Notes: generated by a model from the sequence alone, not told the origin. Shown: positions 1 through 8,542, counted from the first letter of the stretch. The stretch is 63,168 nt of DNA from an uncultured Coriobacteriaceae bacterium (GCA_902795065.1 CADBJR010000013.1:1-63168), one strand, 5' to 3'. A program made the numbers and translations.

Positions 1-217
1 TCTCGTCCTCGTGGGTGAGGCCGCCGGCAGCGAGGAGCGCCTCCACCTTCGCCTCGGTCTCGTCGGCCAGCTCGTAGTCGCGCTGGGCGCGCTCGAGGGT
101 AAGGTCGGGCAGCTGGCCGTCCGGGAAGGTCCACTTGACGATCATGACCTCGTTGTTCTCCACGGTGTTTGCGAAGAAGTCGTCCGCCATCTTACGGATC
201 TCAGGTGAGATGATCAC
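1..217 (-). CDS. Unrecognised protein, N-terminal part only (runs off left edge)
   Basis: The reverse strand reads open from a GTG at 217 to the window edge. The product begins M-I-I-S-P-E-I-R-K-M-A-D-D-F-F and continues with an acidic, helix-rich stretch of about 70 residues without a stop. Codon use is strongly GC-ending, as in the neighbouring real genes, which supports coding on this strand. A GGAG lies 9 bases before the GTG; an in-frame TTG eight codons further upstream is an alternative start. I do not recognise the family. The gene is divergent from the aldolase/PTS operon across an AT-rich spacer, the position where a regulator might sit, but no DNA-binding motif is visible in the part present. 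Confidence 0.5.
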   Translation of the reverse strand, partial: MIISPEIRKMADDFFANTVENNEVMIVKWTFPDGQLPDLTLERAQRDYELADETEAKVEALLAAGGLTHEDE

Positions 218-594
218 AGCCGCGCTCCGTTCTCCCGTCAAGTCGGGCAGGGGAGGCGTCGCAGCAGCCTGCGCGCCTCCTCCATCATAGGCGCTCGGCT
301 TAAAATTGTGAAAAGGATTAACCAAATGGATGCGCAGGGATGAGATGGGTTGCGCCCCGATGCCCTGCCCCGTCCCGCGCGCACATCGAAAGAATATGTA
401 GAAATTATGAATGAAATATATGTAGAAAAAAATAAATGCTGCCTATCGCTATAAAGCAGCACATAACAATATGTGAATATTCATCTAATTTGAAGAAATA
501 TACATCATAAATAGTTTAATAATTGCATGGAGAATCTCAACATCATATGCTCTGCGCAACGTCCGTCCAAGAGCGAATCTATGGAGGCAGGGCA
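218..594 (+). promoter_or_regulatory. AT-rich promoter region upstream of the aldolase/PTS operon
   Basis: This 377-base gap is much richer in A+T than its surroundings, especially 380-525, and I see no convincing gene in it. It contains a perfect inverted repeat, CACATA (460-465) and TATGTG (470-475) separated by four bases, overlapping a second one, TGCTGC (437-442) and GCAGCA (456-461). A TTGAAG at 490-495 and TTTAAT at 515-520 could be a weak -35/-10 pair. The inverted repeat next to a candidate promoter suggests an operator for a sugar-responsive repressor. This is inferred from position and symmetry only. Confidence 0.4.
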
Positions 595-1224
595 ATGGGA
601 AAGATCGAAATCTCCGAGTATCCGATCGTCACAGTCATTCTCAGAGGCTATTCGTACGAGCAGAACCGTGCGGTGGTTTCGCAGCTTGTGGGCACCAAGT
701 TCAATGCAGTCGAGATAGCCATGAACACTCCGGGCGCACCGGAAATCATCTCGCGTCTCGTCGACGAGTTCGGCGACGACCTCCTCATCGGCGCCGGAAC
801 CGTCATCTCCGAGAAGCGCGCGCATGAGGCGGCTGAGGCCGGTGCTCGCTTTGTCCTCTCGCCCATCTGCTTCACCCCCCAGATCTTCGAGATCTGCAGG
901 GCGAACGAGATGTTCTGCGTCCCCGCAGCGTGCACGCCCACCGAGGTCTGGAACATGCTCGAGATGGGCGCAGACATCGTCAAGGTGTATCCCGCCTCGA
1001 CGCTCGGACCGTCGTACTTCCAGGCAATCCAGGCCCCGCTCAACCCGATGCCCCTCATGGCGGTGGGCGGCGTGAATCCGGGCAATTTCCAGTCCTTCTT
1101 CGATGGGGGCGCCACGTACGTGGGCATCGGCAACGGCATCTTCGCCCCGGAGGACATCCACGCCTGCAACATCGAGGGCATCAGGGCGTCCGTCGAGAGC
1201 TTCGAGCAGAAAGTCAGGTGGTAG
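595..1224 (+). CDS. KDPG/KDPGal-type aldolase (Eda family)
   Basis: A 209-residue protein of the 2-dehydro-3-deoxy-phosphogluconate/phosphogalactonate aldolase family, close to the usual 205-215 residues. These enzymes split a 2-keto-3-deoxy-6-phospho sugar acid into pyruvate and glyceraldehyde 3-phosphate through a lysine Schiff base. Visible features are R17 in VILRG, E40 in NAVEIAMNTPG (general acid/base position), the GAGTV strand, and the Schiff-base lysine K130 in DIVKVYPAS. The ATG at 595 is preferred over the in-frame ATG at 523 because GGAGG lies just before it and the family N-terminus begins here. It is the first gene of an operon with PTS components and a galactonate-dehydratase-like enzyme, so KDPGal is more likely than KDPG as substrate (inference). 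Confidence 0.88.
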   Translation: MGKIEISEYPIVTVILRGYSYEQNRAVVSQLVGTKFNAVEIAMNTPGAPEIISRLVDEFGDDLLIGAGTVISEKRAHEAAEAGARFVLSPICFTPQIFEICRANEMFCVPAACTPTEVWNMLEMGADIVKVYPASTLGPSYFQAIQAPLNPMPLMAVGGVNPGNFQSFFDGGATYVGIGNGIFAPEDIHACNIEGIRASVESFEQKVRW

Positions 1225-1226
1225 GC

Positions 1227-1691
1227 ATGGCATTCCTCAACCTTCCCGAGAACGACATCTTCCTAGGCATCGAGGCCGAGAGCTCGGAGGAGGCGCTCGC
1301 GATCGTGTGCGCGAAGCTCCTCGACGAGGGAAAGATCAAGGAGGGGTACCTCGAGGCCATCCTCGCCCGCGAGGCTGAGTATCCCACGGGCCTCGACCTC
1401 GAGGGGATCAACGTCGCCATCCCCCACACGGACTGGATCTGGTCGAACACGACGCAGCTCGTGGTCGCCACGTTCGCCAAGCCCGTGACATGGCACAGCA
1501 TGGAGGACCCGGACGAGACCGTCGACGTCTCGATGATGATCATGAGCCTCTTCGACGACCCGTCCCATCAGATCGAGGCGCTCACGAAGATCATGGGGGT
1601 CGTCCAGGATCAGGGGCTTGTTGCACGCCTAGCCGGTAGCAGCAGCGTGCAGGAGATAGCTCAGGCATTCATCCAGCGAGAGGAGCAGTAA
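1227..1691 (+). CDS. PTS EIIA component, galactitol/fructose type
   Basis: A 154-residue cytoplasmic phosphocarrier of the PTS_EIIA_2 fold. The phospho-accepting histidine is H67 in the motif INVAIPHTD. The sequence follows the IIA-Gat pattern: an N-terminal helix pair, the IPH motif, then a helical C-terminus. It starts two bases after the aldolase stop, and its TAA overlaps the ATG of the IIB gene by one base, so translation of the three PTS subunits is probably coupled. It takes phosphate from HPr and passes it to the IIB cysteine. Confidence 0.88.
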   Translation: MAFLNLPENDIFLGIEAESSEEALAIVCAKLLDEGKIKEGYLEAILAREAEYPTGLDLEGINVAIPHTDWIWSNTTQLVVATFAKPVTWHSMEDPDETVDVSMMIMSLFDDPSHQIEALTKIMGVVQDQGLVARLAGSSSVQEIAQAFIQREEQ

Positions 1692-1987
1692 TGGAGAAGA
1701 AGACCATCATCGTTTGCTGTGGATCGTCGATGATCACCTCCACGGTGGCAGTCGCGAAGGTCAAGGAGGTGGCGGCGAGCATCGGAGCGCCCGAGCCGCG
1801 CATCATCCAGTGCAAGTTCGCCGAGGTCCTCGCCAACCTTTCGACCCATGACGTGGACTTCATCGTCCCGACCGGCAAGCTCAAGGTCGATGTCGGCGGC
1901 GTGCCCGTCATCAAGGGCACCGCGTTCGTGACCGGCATCGGCGAGGACAAGGTCAAGGCGGAGATCGCCGAGGCGCTGAAGGCCTAG
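1691..1987 (+). CDS. PTS EIIB component, galactitol type (GatB-like)
   Basis: A 98-residue protein with the lactose/galactitol IIB fold. The phospho-cysteine is C10 in the N-terminal loop VCCGSSM, directly before the glycine as in GatB. It lies between IIA and IIC and shares one base with the IIA stop codon. It is expected to phosphorylate the incoming sugar at the IIC channel. The exact substrate cannot be read from the sequence. Confidence 0.88.
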   Translation: MEKKTIIVCCGSSMITSTVAVAKVKEVAASIGAPEPRIIQCKFAEVLANLSTHDVDFIVPTGKLKVDVGGVPVIKGTAFVTGIGEDKVKAEIAEALKA

Positions 1988-2019
1988 GCAGAGACTGAGA
2001 GAGAAGAGAGGAAACGATT

Positions 2020-3288
2020 ATGGATATCGTGATTACCGGCCTCCAGACCATCGCCGGCCTCGGCCCCATGGTCATGATGCCGATCATCATCATGGTGCTC
2101 GGACTTATCTTCAGGGTCCCGTTCAAGACGCTCATCCGCTCCGCGTTCCTCGTGGGCATCGGCTTCGCGGGCGTCAACATGGTCATCAACTGGTTCGTCG
2201 CCCAGGTGTCCGGCTCCGTTGCCGGCATGGTTGCCAACTGGGGCATCCAGACCTCCATCATGGACGTGGGCTGGCCTGCGCGCGCAGCTGCGACCTGGGC
2301 CTTCCCCCTGGCTGCCGTCGTCGTCTTCGTCGTCCTCGGCATCAACGCCGTGATGCTCATCACCAAGACGACCCGCACCGTCATGGTCGACTTCTGGTCC
2401 TACAACCACTTCATCTTCACCGGCGCCCTCGTCTGGTATGCGAGCGGTCAGAACACGATCATCGCCCTCATCGCCGCCGCGCTCGATGCCATCATCACCT
2501 TCAAGCTCGCAGACTGGACCACGCCGTACGTCGAGGATTACTTCGAGCTCGAGGGCGTGAACTTCCCCACGTCCAACTCCGTCTGCTGGGCTCCGGTCGC
2601 CTATCTCCTGAACAAGCTCTGGGACATCATCCCCGGCATCAACAAGATCGACATCTCGCCTGAGGGCGTCCAGGAGCGCTTCGGCTTCCTCGGCGAGCCC
2701 ATGTTCCTCGGCTTCATCATCGGCTGCATTATCTCGCTGCTCGCCGGCGACCCCGTCGACACCATCCTCATCATCGGCATGTCCACGTCCGCTGCCATGG
2801 TCCTCACCCCCAAGATGATGCAGATCCTCATGGAAGGCCTCATGCCCTTTGCGAACGCCGTCAAGGAAGTCCTCTCCAAGCGCTTCCCCGACTCCGACTT
2901 CACCATGGGCATCGACGCTGCCCTGACCATCGCCAACGACTCCTGCATCACCGTCGGCATCATCATGGTCCCCATCACGCTCGTCCTCGCCGTCGTCCTT
3001 CCCGGCAACGGCCTGCTGCCCATGGCCGACATCGCCTACATGGCGATGTGGCTCGCTGCCTGGCCCTGCGCCTTCTCGAACGGCAACGTCTTCCGCGGCG
3101 TCCTCTCTACCACGATCATCACCTGCATGATGCTCTGGATCGCCACGCTGCTCGCTCCCGTGCACACCCAGCTTGCCATTTCGGGCGGCTTCACCCTCCC
3201 CGAGGGCATGGCCCTCATCTCCACCGAGGATGCAGGCGAGCACCTCATCGGCTTCATCTTCCAGTTCATCGCAGGACTCTTCGCCTAA
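2020..3288 (+). CDS. PTS EIIC component, galactitol family (GatC-like)
   Basis: A 422-residue polytopic membrane protein with about ten to twelve hydrophobic segments and the overall layout of the EIIC-GAT family, whose members are typically 420-460 residues. It begins with a short amphipathic stretch and a strongly hydrophobic helix rich in M, I and G. A GAGAGG ribosome site precedes the ATG. Together with the two preceding genes it forms a complete IIA-IIB-IIC permease. The family transports galactitol and related polyols or sugar derivatives; the linked sugar-acid enzymes suggest a substrate that feeds an acid pathway (inference). Confidence 0.88.
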   Translation: MDIVITGLQTIAGLGPMVMMPIIIMVLGLIFRVPFKTLIRSAFLVGIGFAGVNMVINWFVAQVSGSVAGMVANWGIQTSIMDVGWPARAAATWAFPLAAVVVFVVLGINAVMLITKTTRTVMVDFWSYNHFIFTGALVWYASGQNTIIALIAAALDAIITFKLADWTTPYVEDYFELEGVNFPTSNSVCWAPVAYLLNKLWDIIPGINKIDISPEGVQERFGFLGEPMFLGFIIGCIISLLAGDPVDTILIIGMSTSAAMVLTPKMMQILMEGLMPFANAVKEVLSKRFPDSDFTMGIDAALTIANDSCITVGIIMVPITLVLAVVLPGNGLLPMADIAYMAMWLAAWPCAFSNGNVFRGVLSTTIITCMMLWIATLLAPVHTQLAISGGFTLPEGMALISTEDAGEHLIGFIFQFIAGLFA

Positions 3289-3313
3289 GCCCAGATCCCA
3301 TCTGCTGAGAACG

Positions 3314-3347
3314 GGAGGGCGGGGCAGCGTTGGCGGTCCCGCCCTCC
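3314..3347 (+). terminator. Intercistronic GC-rich hairpin between PTS genes and dehydratase
   Basis: GGAGGGCGGG at 3314-3323 pairs perfectly with CCCGCCCTCC at 3338-3347 across a 14-base loop. No U-run follows, so it is more likely a partial terminator or an mRNA-processing or stability element that sets different levels for the PTS and enzyme genes. Confidence 0.5.
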
Positions 3348-3365
3348 GTGCCAGAAAGGAAGATC

Positions 3366-4511
3366 ATGAAAATCGTTTCCGTCGACATGTATGAGATCAA
3401 GCCCCGCTGGATCTTCTGCCGCGTGATGACCGATGAGGGAATCGACGGTTGGGGCGAGATGATATCGGGCACCAAGACCGAGACCGTCGTCGCCGGTGCG
3501 CGCGAGCTCTCGAAGCGCATCATCGGCCGCAACCCCTTCGAGATCGAGCGTATCTGGCAGGAGCTGCACCGTTCGTTCTTCCGCGGCGGCCCCATCAACG
3601 GCAGCATCATCTCGGGTCTCGAGATGGCGCTCTGGGATATCAAGGGCAAGGCGTTCGGCGTTCCCGTCTACGAGCTTCTCGGCGGTGCGGCGCGCGACCG
3701 CATCAAGGTCTACTCCTGGATCGGCGGCGACCGTCCGTCCGATGTCGTCGAGCAGGCTCGTGACCGCGTCGAGCGCGGCTTCGATGCCGTGAAGATGAAC
3801 GGTACCGAGGAGCTCCACTACATCGATTCGTACGACAAGGTCCAGGCTGTCGTCGACCGCGTGTCGTCGATCCGCGAGGCCTTCGGCGATGGCCTGGGCA
3901 TCGGCGTCGACTTCCACGGACGCGTGCACAAGCCCATGGCCAAGGTGTTGGCGAAGGCCCTCGAGCCCTACCACCCGATGTTCCTCGAGGAAGTCGTCCT
4001 GCCCGAGAACTGGGAGGTCTTCCCACAGATTGCCTCCGAGGTCGCCGTCCCGCTCGCCACGGGCGAGCGCCTCTACAGCCGCTGGGAGTTCAAGCGGCTC
4101 TTCCAGCAGGGCGCCGTCGACGTGATCCAGCCGGACGTCGCGCTGTGCGGAGGCATCCTCGAGACGCGCAAGATCTGCGCAATGGCTGAGGCCTTCGACA
4201 TCGCCGCCGCCCCCCACGCCCCGTACGGCCCCGTCGCCCTTGCGGCGACCCTCCAGGTCGACGCCTGCACGCCCAACGTCTTCATCCAGGAGCAGAGCCT
4301 CGGCATCCACTACAATAAGGGCTTCGACCTGCTCGACTTCATCAAGAACAAGGAGGTCTTCCAGTACAAGGACGGATTCGTCGACCTGCCCACGCTCCCC
4401 GGCCTCGGTCTCGAGATGGATATCGACCGCATCGAGGAGGTCGCTGCCGAGGGCCTCGTCTGGTCGAATCCGAGCTGGAAGAACTACGACGGTACCATCG
4501 CGGAGTGGTAG
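3366..4511 (+). CDS. dgoD: D-galactonate dehydratase-like enolase-superfamily enzyme (DgoD family)
   Basis: A 381-residue protein, almost the same length as E. coli DgoD (382). The family dehydrates an aldonate to the 2-keto-3-deoxy acid. Metal ligands align one residue earlier than in DgoD: D182 in GVDFHGR, E208 in FLEEVV, E234 in ATGERLY. The acid/base histidine is H284 in APHAPYGP, and E309 lies in FIQEQS. The ATG at 3366 with AAGGAAG before it is preferred over the in-frame start at 3330, which would add 12 unconserved residues. The operon contains no sugar-acid kinase, so the real substrate could be a 6-phospho-aldonate; that part is inference. Confidence 0.85.
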   Translation: MKIVSVDMYEIKPRWIFCRVMTDEGIDGWGEMISGTKTETVVAGARELSKRIIGRNPFEIERIWQELHRSFFRGGPINGSIISGLEMALWDIKGKAFGVPVYELLGGAARDRIKVYSWIGGDRPSDVVEQARDRVERGFDAVKMNGTEELHYIDSYDKVQAVVDRVSSIREAFGDGLGIGVDFHGRVHKPMAKVLAKALEPYHPMFLEEVVLPENWEVFPQIASEVAVPLATGERLYSRWEFKRLFQQGAVDVIQPDVALCGGILETRKICAMAEAFDIAAAPHAPYGPVALAATLQVDACTPNVFIQEQSLGIHYNKGFDLLDFIKNKEVFQYKDGFVDLPTLPGLGLEMDIDRIEEVAAEGLVWSNPSWKNYDGTIAEW

Positions 4512-4514
4512 AGC

Positions 4515-5426
4515 ATGATTAACACGGTCACCGGTCCCGTCAAGGCGTCAAAGCTGGGAACGACCTACATCCACGAGCACGTGATCGTACATCCCAACGA
4601 GCTCCCCGCGTTCGAGCCCTACTCGCTCACCAACGTCGATAAGAGCTCGCGCGAGGTCGAGAGCTTCGTACGTGCGGGCGGGTCGACCATCGTCGACCTC
4701 ACCCCGCTCAACTTCGGACGCGACCCCGATGCGCTCTACGAGGTCTCGATGCGCACCGGCGCCACCATCGTCTTCACCACGGGCTTCCACAAGGATGCGC
4801 ACATCCCCCGCTGGTTCTTCGAGATGGGCGACGCCGAGATCGCGGAGGTCATCGAGGGCGAGATCGAGCATGGCGTCGGGGAACTCCACCTAAAGCCCGG
4901 CGTCGTCAAGGTGGGCACCAGCCTGGACGCCATCCTTCCCTCCGAGAAGCGCGCGATCCGGATCTGCTCGTCGGTGGCGCGCAACGCGGGGTTGGCGATG
5001 GTCACCCACTGCGACAAGGGGCGACTCGCCCTCGAGCAGCTCGCTGAGATCTCCGCGCGTGGCGTCGAACTGGAGCATGTGTGCGTGTCCCATACCGACC
5101 TCACGCTCGATGCGGACTACCTCAAGCGCGTGATGGATACGGGAGCGTGCATCAGCTTCGACCATGTCGGGCGCGACCTCGAGGGCGGTGACCACGAGCG
5201 CGTCTCCATCCTCGCCGAGCTGGTCCGGTCGGGTTATGGTGACCGGGTCTGCCTGGCGGGGGATATGGGGAAGAAGTCGTACCTACCAGCCTATGGCGGA
5301 AAGCCCGGCTTCGCGTACATCCTCACGACGCTGCGCGACAGGCTGCTCGAGCACATCGACGCGAGGGACTTCGAACGCATGGTGCGCGATAACCCTCAGC
5401 GCGTGCTTGACGGGTACGAATCGTAG
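4515..5426 (+). CDS. Phosphotriesterase-family metal hydrolase, probable (phospho)sugar lactonase
   Basis: A 303-residue member of the amidohydrolase superfamily, PTE/COG1735 branch. The binuclear metal site is visible: H20 and H22 in TTYIHEH, the carbamylated-lysine position K132 in GVVKVGT, H165 in MVTHCDKG, H193 in CVSHTDL and D250 in LAGDMGKK. Several members of this branch in sugar-catabolic operons are lactonases, some of them acting on phosphorylated lactones. It begins three bases after the dgoD-like stop, so it is co-translated with that gene. Opening the lactone just before dehydration fits this position. Misannotation as phosphotriesterase or paraoxonase would be a common error. 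Confidence 0.75.
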   Translation: MINTVTGPVKASKLGTTYIHEHVIVHPNELPAFEPYSLTNVDKSSREVESFVRAGGSTIVDLTPLNFGRDPDALYEVSMRTGATIVFTTGFHKDAHIPRWFFEMGDAEIAEVIEGEIEHGVGELHLKPGVVKVGTSLDAILPSEKRAIRICSSVARNAGLAMVTHCDKGRLALEQLAEISARGVELEHVCVSHTDLTLDADYLKRVMDTGACISFDHVGRDLEGGDHERVSILAELVRSGYGDRVCLAGDMGKKSYLPAYGGKPGFAYILTTLRDRLLEHIDARDFERMVRDNPQRVLDGYES

Positions 5427-5520
5427 CGTTCGTACCCTTCCCGCACTGCCGATCCGAGCCCTTACGCTATCGTTAGGTGATAGCGAGGAGTCGTCCCCTT
5501 CGAGGGTTAGGAGAGCGGCT

Positions 5521-6546
5521 ATGGCCCGGTGGACAGTTGCATCGACTGCCGTCACCTTCGGATATGTGTCTCCGAGGGCGGTCGAGCGCCTTGAGAAGGC
5601 AGGGTGCAAGGTGCGGCTCAATCCATACGGCCGGCCGCTCTCCACGCAGGAGATGGTCGAGTTCGCAGGCAAGGCAGATGCGATCGTACTGGGCAACGAC
5701 ATCCTGTCCGCGAAGTGCATCCGCAAGCTCAAGAAGCTCAAGCTCATCGCGCGCTACGGCGTGGGCTTCGACGGCGTCGACCTCCACGAAGCCCTCATGA
5801 ACAATATCCAGGTGACCGCGGCGCCCGCATCGAACCGGGAGGAGACGGCCGATTTCACGATGGGCCTGATCCTGAACCTCGCCCGCCATATCTCGGTGAT
5901 GTCGAACAACCTCAAGGCGGGCGTCTGGGAGAAGCGCGCCGGAATAAGCCTGTACGGCAAGACGATCGGCATCATCGGCGTGGGCCAGGTCGGCTCTGCG
6001 GTCGCGCGCCGGGCGATGGGCTTCGGGCTCGACGTCCTCGGCTACGACATCGACCAGCGCTCGGAACCTACGGTCTACGGGCTCGTGTACACGACGCTGA
6101 ACGATCTGCTCAGGCGCTCGGATATCGTCACCCTCCACCTGCCGTTGAACTCGAGCTCGAAGAACCTCATTGGGGCGAAGGAGCTCCGGCTCCTCAAGCC
6201 GAGCGCGATGCTCATCAACACCGCCCGATCGGGCGTGATCCGCGAGGAGGCGCTCGAGAAGGCGCTCATGACCAAGCAGCTCGCAGCCTATGCCACCGAC
6301 GTCTTCGATGAGGAGCCGCCTGTTGCGAAGGATTACTTCAGATACGACAACGTGCTGGTTACCCCGCATGTCGCAGGCTCGACGATAGAATCCGCCGACC
6401 GCATGGGCGACATCGTCGTCGACAACATCCTCGCGGCGATGGACGGTCTCGAACCACCCGACCTGGTTACTCCGAAGAACCTCTTCGCGGATTCCCTCGG
6501 CGTCCATCGGCCGATGGCGTATCTCGCCCCGCTCGACGAGAGATAG
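5521..6546 (+). CDS. D-2-hydroxyacid dehydrogenase, NAD-binding
   Basis: A 341-residue protein of the phosphoglycerate/hydroxypyruvate dehydrogenase family. The Rossmann motif is GVGQVGSAVA, the substrate-binding arginine is in NTARSGVIRE, and the catalytic glutamate and histidine lie in VFDEEPP and VTPHVAGST. The start at 5521 has AGGAGA upstream and gives a normal N-terminal domain. The 94-base gap before it contains a small hairpin (CGCTATC 5465-5471 with GATAGCG 5479-5485). It may belong to the same regulon as the preceding sugar-acid genes, but its substrate is not deducible. A C-terminal tail of about 25 residues follows the last conserved helix. Confidence 0.82.
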   Translation: MARWTVASTAVTFGYVSPRAVERLEKAGCKVRLNPYGRPLSTQEMVEFAGKADAIVLGNDILSAKCIRKLKKLKLIARYGVGFDGVDLHEALMNNIQVTAAPASNREETADFTMGLILNLARHISVMSNNLKAGVWEKRAGISLYGKTIGIIGVGQVGSAVARRAMGFGLDVLGYDIDQRSEPTVYGLVYTTLNDLLRRSDIVTLHLPLNSSSKNLIGAKELRLLKPSAMLINTARSGVIREEALEKALMTKQLAAYATDVFDEEPPVAKDYFRYDNVLVTPHVAGSTIESADRMGDIVVDNILAAMDGLEPPDLVTPKNLFADSLGVHRPMAYLAPLDER

Positions 6547-6563
6547 GGCGTCGTGCAGAGGCG

Positions 6564-7604
6564 TCAAATCAGTCCGAACATCCCGGCGGCGGTTCCGAAC
6601 GTGAAATGGATGAGCGCGAGGCCCCAGATGGAGCGCTGCTTGCGGTAGATGACGCCGAACACGCCCAGAAGCACCGCAGCACCCAGCATGAAGTAGGGGC
6701 TGTAGTGCAGATGGATTGCGGCGAACATCAGGGTGGAGATCGCGATGGCGATGGTCTCGCTCTTCTCGTGTGCGATGACGTGCGTCAGGCTCTCCTGCAT
6801 GATGCCGCGCGAGAGGAACTCCTGGACGACGGCGGTGAGGGCGTAGGGGAAGATGCGCGCGGGTCCCATCCACGACGGGTCGTAGAACGTCTCGGGATGG
6901 ACGATGATTCCCGGCGCGACCCGCATGAGGATGAGCTTCGCCACGGCGAAGAACGCGATGAGGCCGAGGCTGGCGATGCCGTCAACCTTGAGGTTGTGGG
7001 CGAGGTTCTTCGTGCCGAGGCCGAGGTCGGCGAGCGTGAGCGAGGTGTTCTTGTAGACGACGAAGCCGAGGATCACGCCGAGCACCTCGAGGACGATCGT
7101 GAAGGTGGGCGGCTCGAACGGCCTTCCGTAGTAGTTCCAGAATGCGTAGCAGAAGACCGCGAGGCACAGGTAGACGATGCCCGAGAGGAACACGAACGTC
7201 GACTCGCGGCGCAGATGCTCGAGGCGCTCCTCCTCGGAGACGTCCGTGCACGTGATGACGAGGTACGAGCCCCCGTCGGACTCCTCGACAAGCGAGCTCG
7301 TGACGAGCAGCATGTAGCGCGTGCCGTCAGGCGCCGTGAACGGGCAGCGGCCCAGATTGCGGACGCCCTTGTTGTGGACCGCCTGCAGGAACACCTCGTA
7401 GAACTCGTCGTTCTCCGCCGCGGCGTGGGCGGCGAAGTACTGCCCGAAGGGCTTGCCCACGTAGGGGCCGATGCCCATGATGCTGCACGCGGGGTCGTTG
7501 GCATAGACGATCGTGCCGCGCGGGCCCAGCGCGATGGCGCAGCCGGGCATGTCGGCGAGTACGCGGTCGCCGTAGGCGCTGGCGGTCGTGGTCAGGGTGT
7601 CCAT
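6564..7604 (-). CDS. PAS-sensor / CPBP (CAAX-type) membrane protease fusion
   Basis: A 346-residue protein. Residues 10-125 form a PAS-like domain (strand AIALGPRGTIVYAND, a later DGTRYMLLVTS strand and a conserved TCTDVSEEE end). A short helix leads into a membrane region from about residue 136 with the CPBP/Abi signature: QEFLSRG (E262, R266), the AAIHLHYS motif (H298) and LALIHFTFG (H333). CPBP proteins are intramembrane metalloproteases such as Rce1. GAGGAGG sits seven bases before the ATG at 7604, which rules out the much longer upstream reading frame. A sensory PAS domain on a CPBP protease is unusual. Confidence 0.8.
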   Translation of the reverse strand: MDTLTTTASAYGDRVLADMPGCAIALGPRGTIVYANDPACSIMGIGPYVGKPFGQYFAAHAAAENDEFYEVFLQAVHNKGVRNLGRCPFTAPDGTRYMLLVTSSLVEESDGGSYLVITCTDVSEEERLEHLRRESTFVFLSGIVYLCLAVFCYAFWNYYGRPFEPPTFTIVLEVLGVILGFVVYKNTSLTLADLGLGTKNLAHNLKVDGIASLGLIAFFAVAKLILMRVAPGIIVHPETFYDPSWMGPARIFPYALTAVVQEFLSRGIMQESLTHVIAHEKSETIAIAISTLMFAAIHLHYSPYFMLGAAVLLGVFGVIYRKQRSIWGLALIHFTFGTAAGMFGLI

Positions 7605-7669
7605 GCTGAGCCTCCTCGATGCAGGTGCTCCTGCCATTCTGCCACAACCGGTCGGCGGTCGAGCGCTGG

Positions 7670-8542
7670 TTATCCGAGCAGCGCCGCGACCTCTCCCAGA
7701 CGGCTCTCGAAGCTCACGCCGCGCATCTCGAAATCGGGCTGCTCGCGCGTGATGACCATGGCGTCGCGCACGAAGTCGCCGGCGAACGCGGTCGCGTCGT
7801 AGAGCGAGCGTCCGCACATGATCGCCGCGAGCAGCGCGCTCGCGTAGAGGTCGCCCGTGCCGTGGAGCATGTAGGGCAGCAGCTCGCTCGTGAGCTCGGC
7901 GAACTCGATGTCGGCGCCGCAGAGGTAGTTGCGGATGAGGCCGTCGCCGCGCACCACGCCCTTGAGCACGACGGTCTTCGCGCCCATGGCGAGCAGCGCG
8001 TCGGCGTAGTCGCGGATCTTCTCGACGCTCACGTCCTGGCCCTCGTAGGGGATGCCGGTGAGGATGGATGCCTCGGTGAGGTTGGGGGTGAGGACGTCGG
8101 CGCCGTCGACGAGGGCGGCCATCGCCTGGCAGAGCTCCTCGGTGTAGGTGGCGTAGCGCTGGCCGCCGTCGCCCATCACAGGGTCGACGAAGCGGATCGC
8201 CTGCGGATGCTCGCGATAGAGGCGCTGGATGGCGGCGACCTGCTCGGCTGCCCCGAGGAAGCCGGAGTAGACCGCGTCGACCTCGACCTTCTCGGCGACC
8301 CATGCGTCGAGGTAGGGCTCGAGCATCTCGGTGGTGTCGTGCATATGGAAGACCGGGTAGCGCGTGTGCGCCGAGAAGAGCCCGGTGGGGACGGGGCAGA
8401 CATCGCAGCCCGCGGCGGAGAGCACGGGGATGGCCACGCCGAGCGAGCACTTGCCGTAGCCGCACAGATCATGAACCGCAGCGATGCGGGGGATGTAGTT
8501 GGCCTTGCGATCGTAGAGATGAACGTCATGTGCCGTTCGCAT
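7670..8542 (-). CDS. Pyridoxamine/pyridoxal kinase (PfkB-like, PdxY type)
   Basis: A 290-residue vitamin B6 kinase. Conserved points are the N-terminal HDLCGYGKCSL loop, VDPVMGDGG, LTPNLTEA, VVLKG and the GTGDLYAS anion-hole/catalytic aspartate motif. It phosphorylates pyridoxal, pyridoxamine or pyridoxine in salvage of PLP. AAGGAG lies eight bases before the ATG at 8542. It is divergent from deoC and faces the same way as the PAS-CPBP gene, with a 65-base gap between them. Confidence 0.9.
   Translation of the reverse strand: MRTAHDVHLYDRKANYIPRIAAVHDLCGYGKCSLGVAIPVLSAAGCDVCPVPTGLFSAHTRYPVFHMHDTTEMLEPYLDAWVAEKVEVDAVYSGFLGAAEQVAAIQRLYREHPQAIRFVDPVMGDGGQRYATYTEELCQAMAALVDGADVLTPNLTEASILTGIPYEGQDVSVEKIRDYADALLAMGAKTVVLKGVVRGDGLIRNYLCGADIEFAELTSELLPYMLHGTGDLYASALLAAIMCGRSLYDATAFAGDFVRDAMVITREQPDFEMRGVSFESRLGEVAALLG

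Noticed and set aside
238-462. 74-codon minus-strand ORF in the AT-rich gap
   Set aside because: No ribosome site, no recognisable domain, and it spans the likely promoter region.
505-1233. Long open frame on the minus strand across the aldolase gene
   Set aside because: It is a mirror of GC-rich codons of the real gene; the plus strand has a complete aldolase with catalytic residues and a ribosome site.
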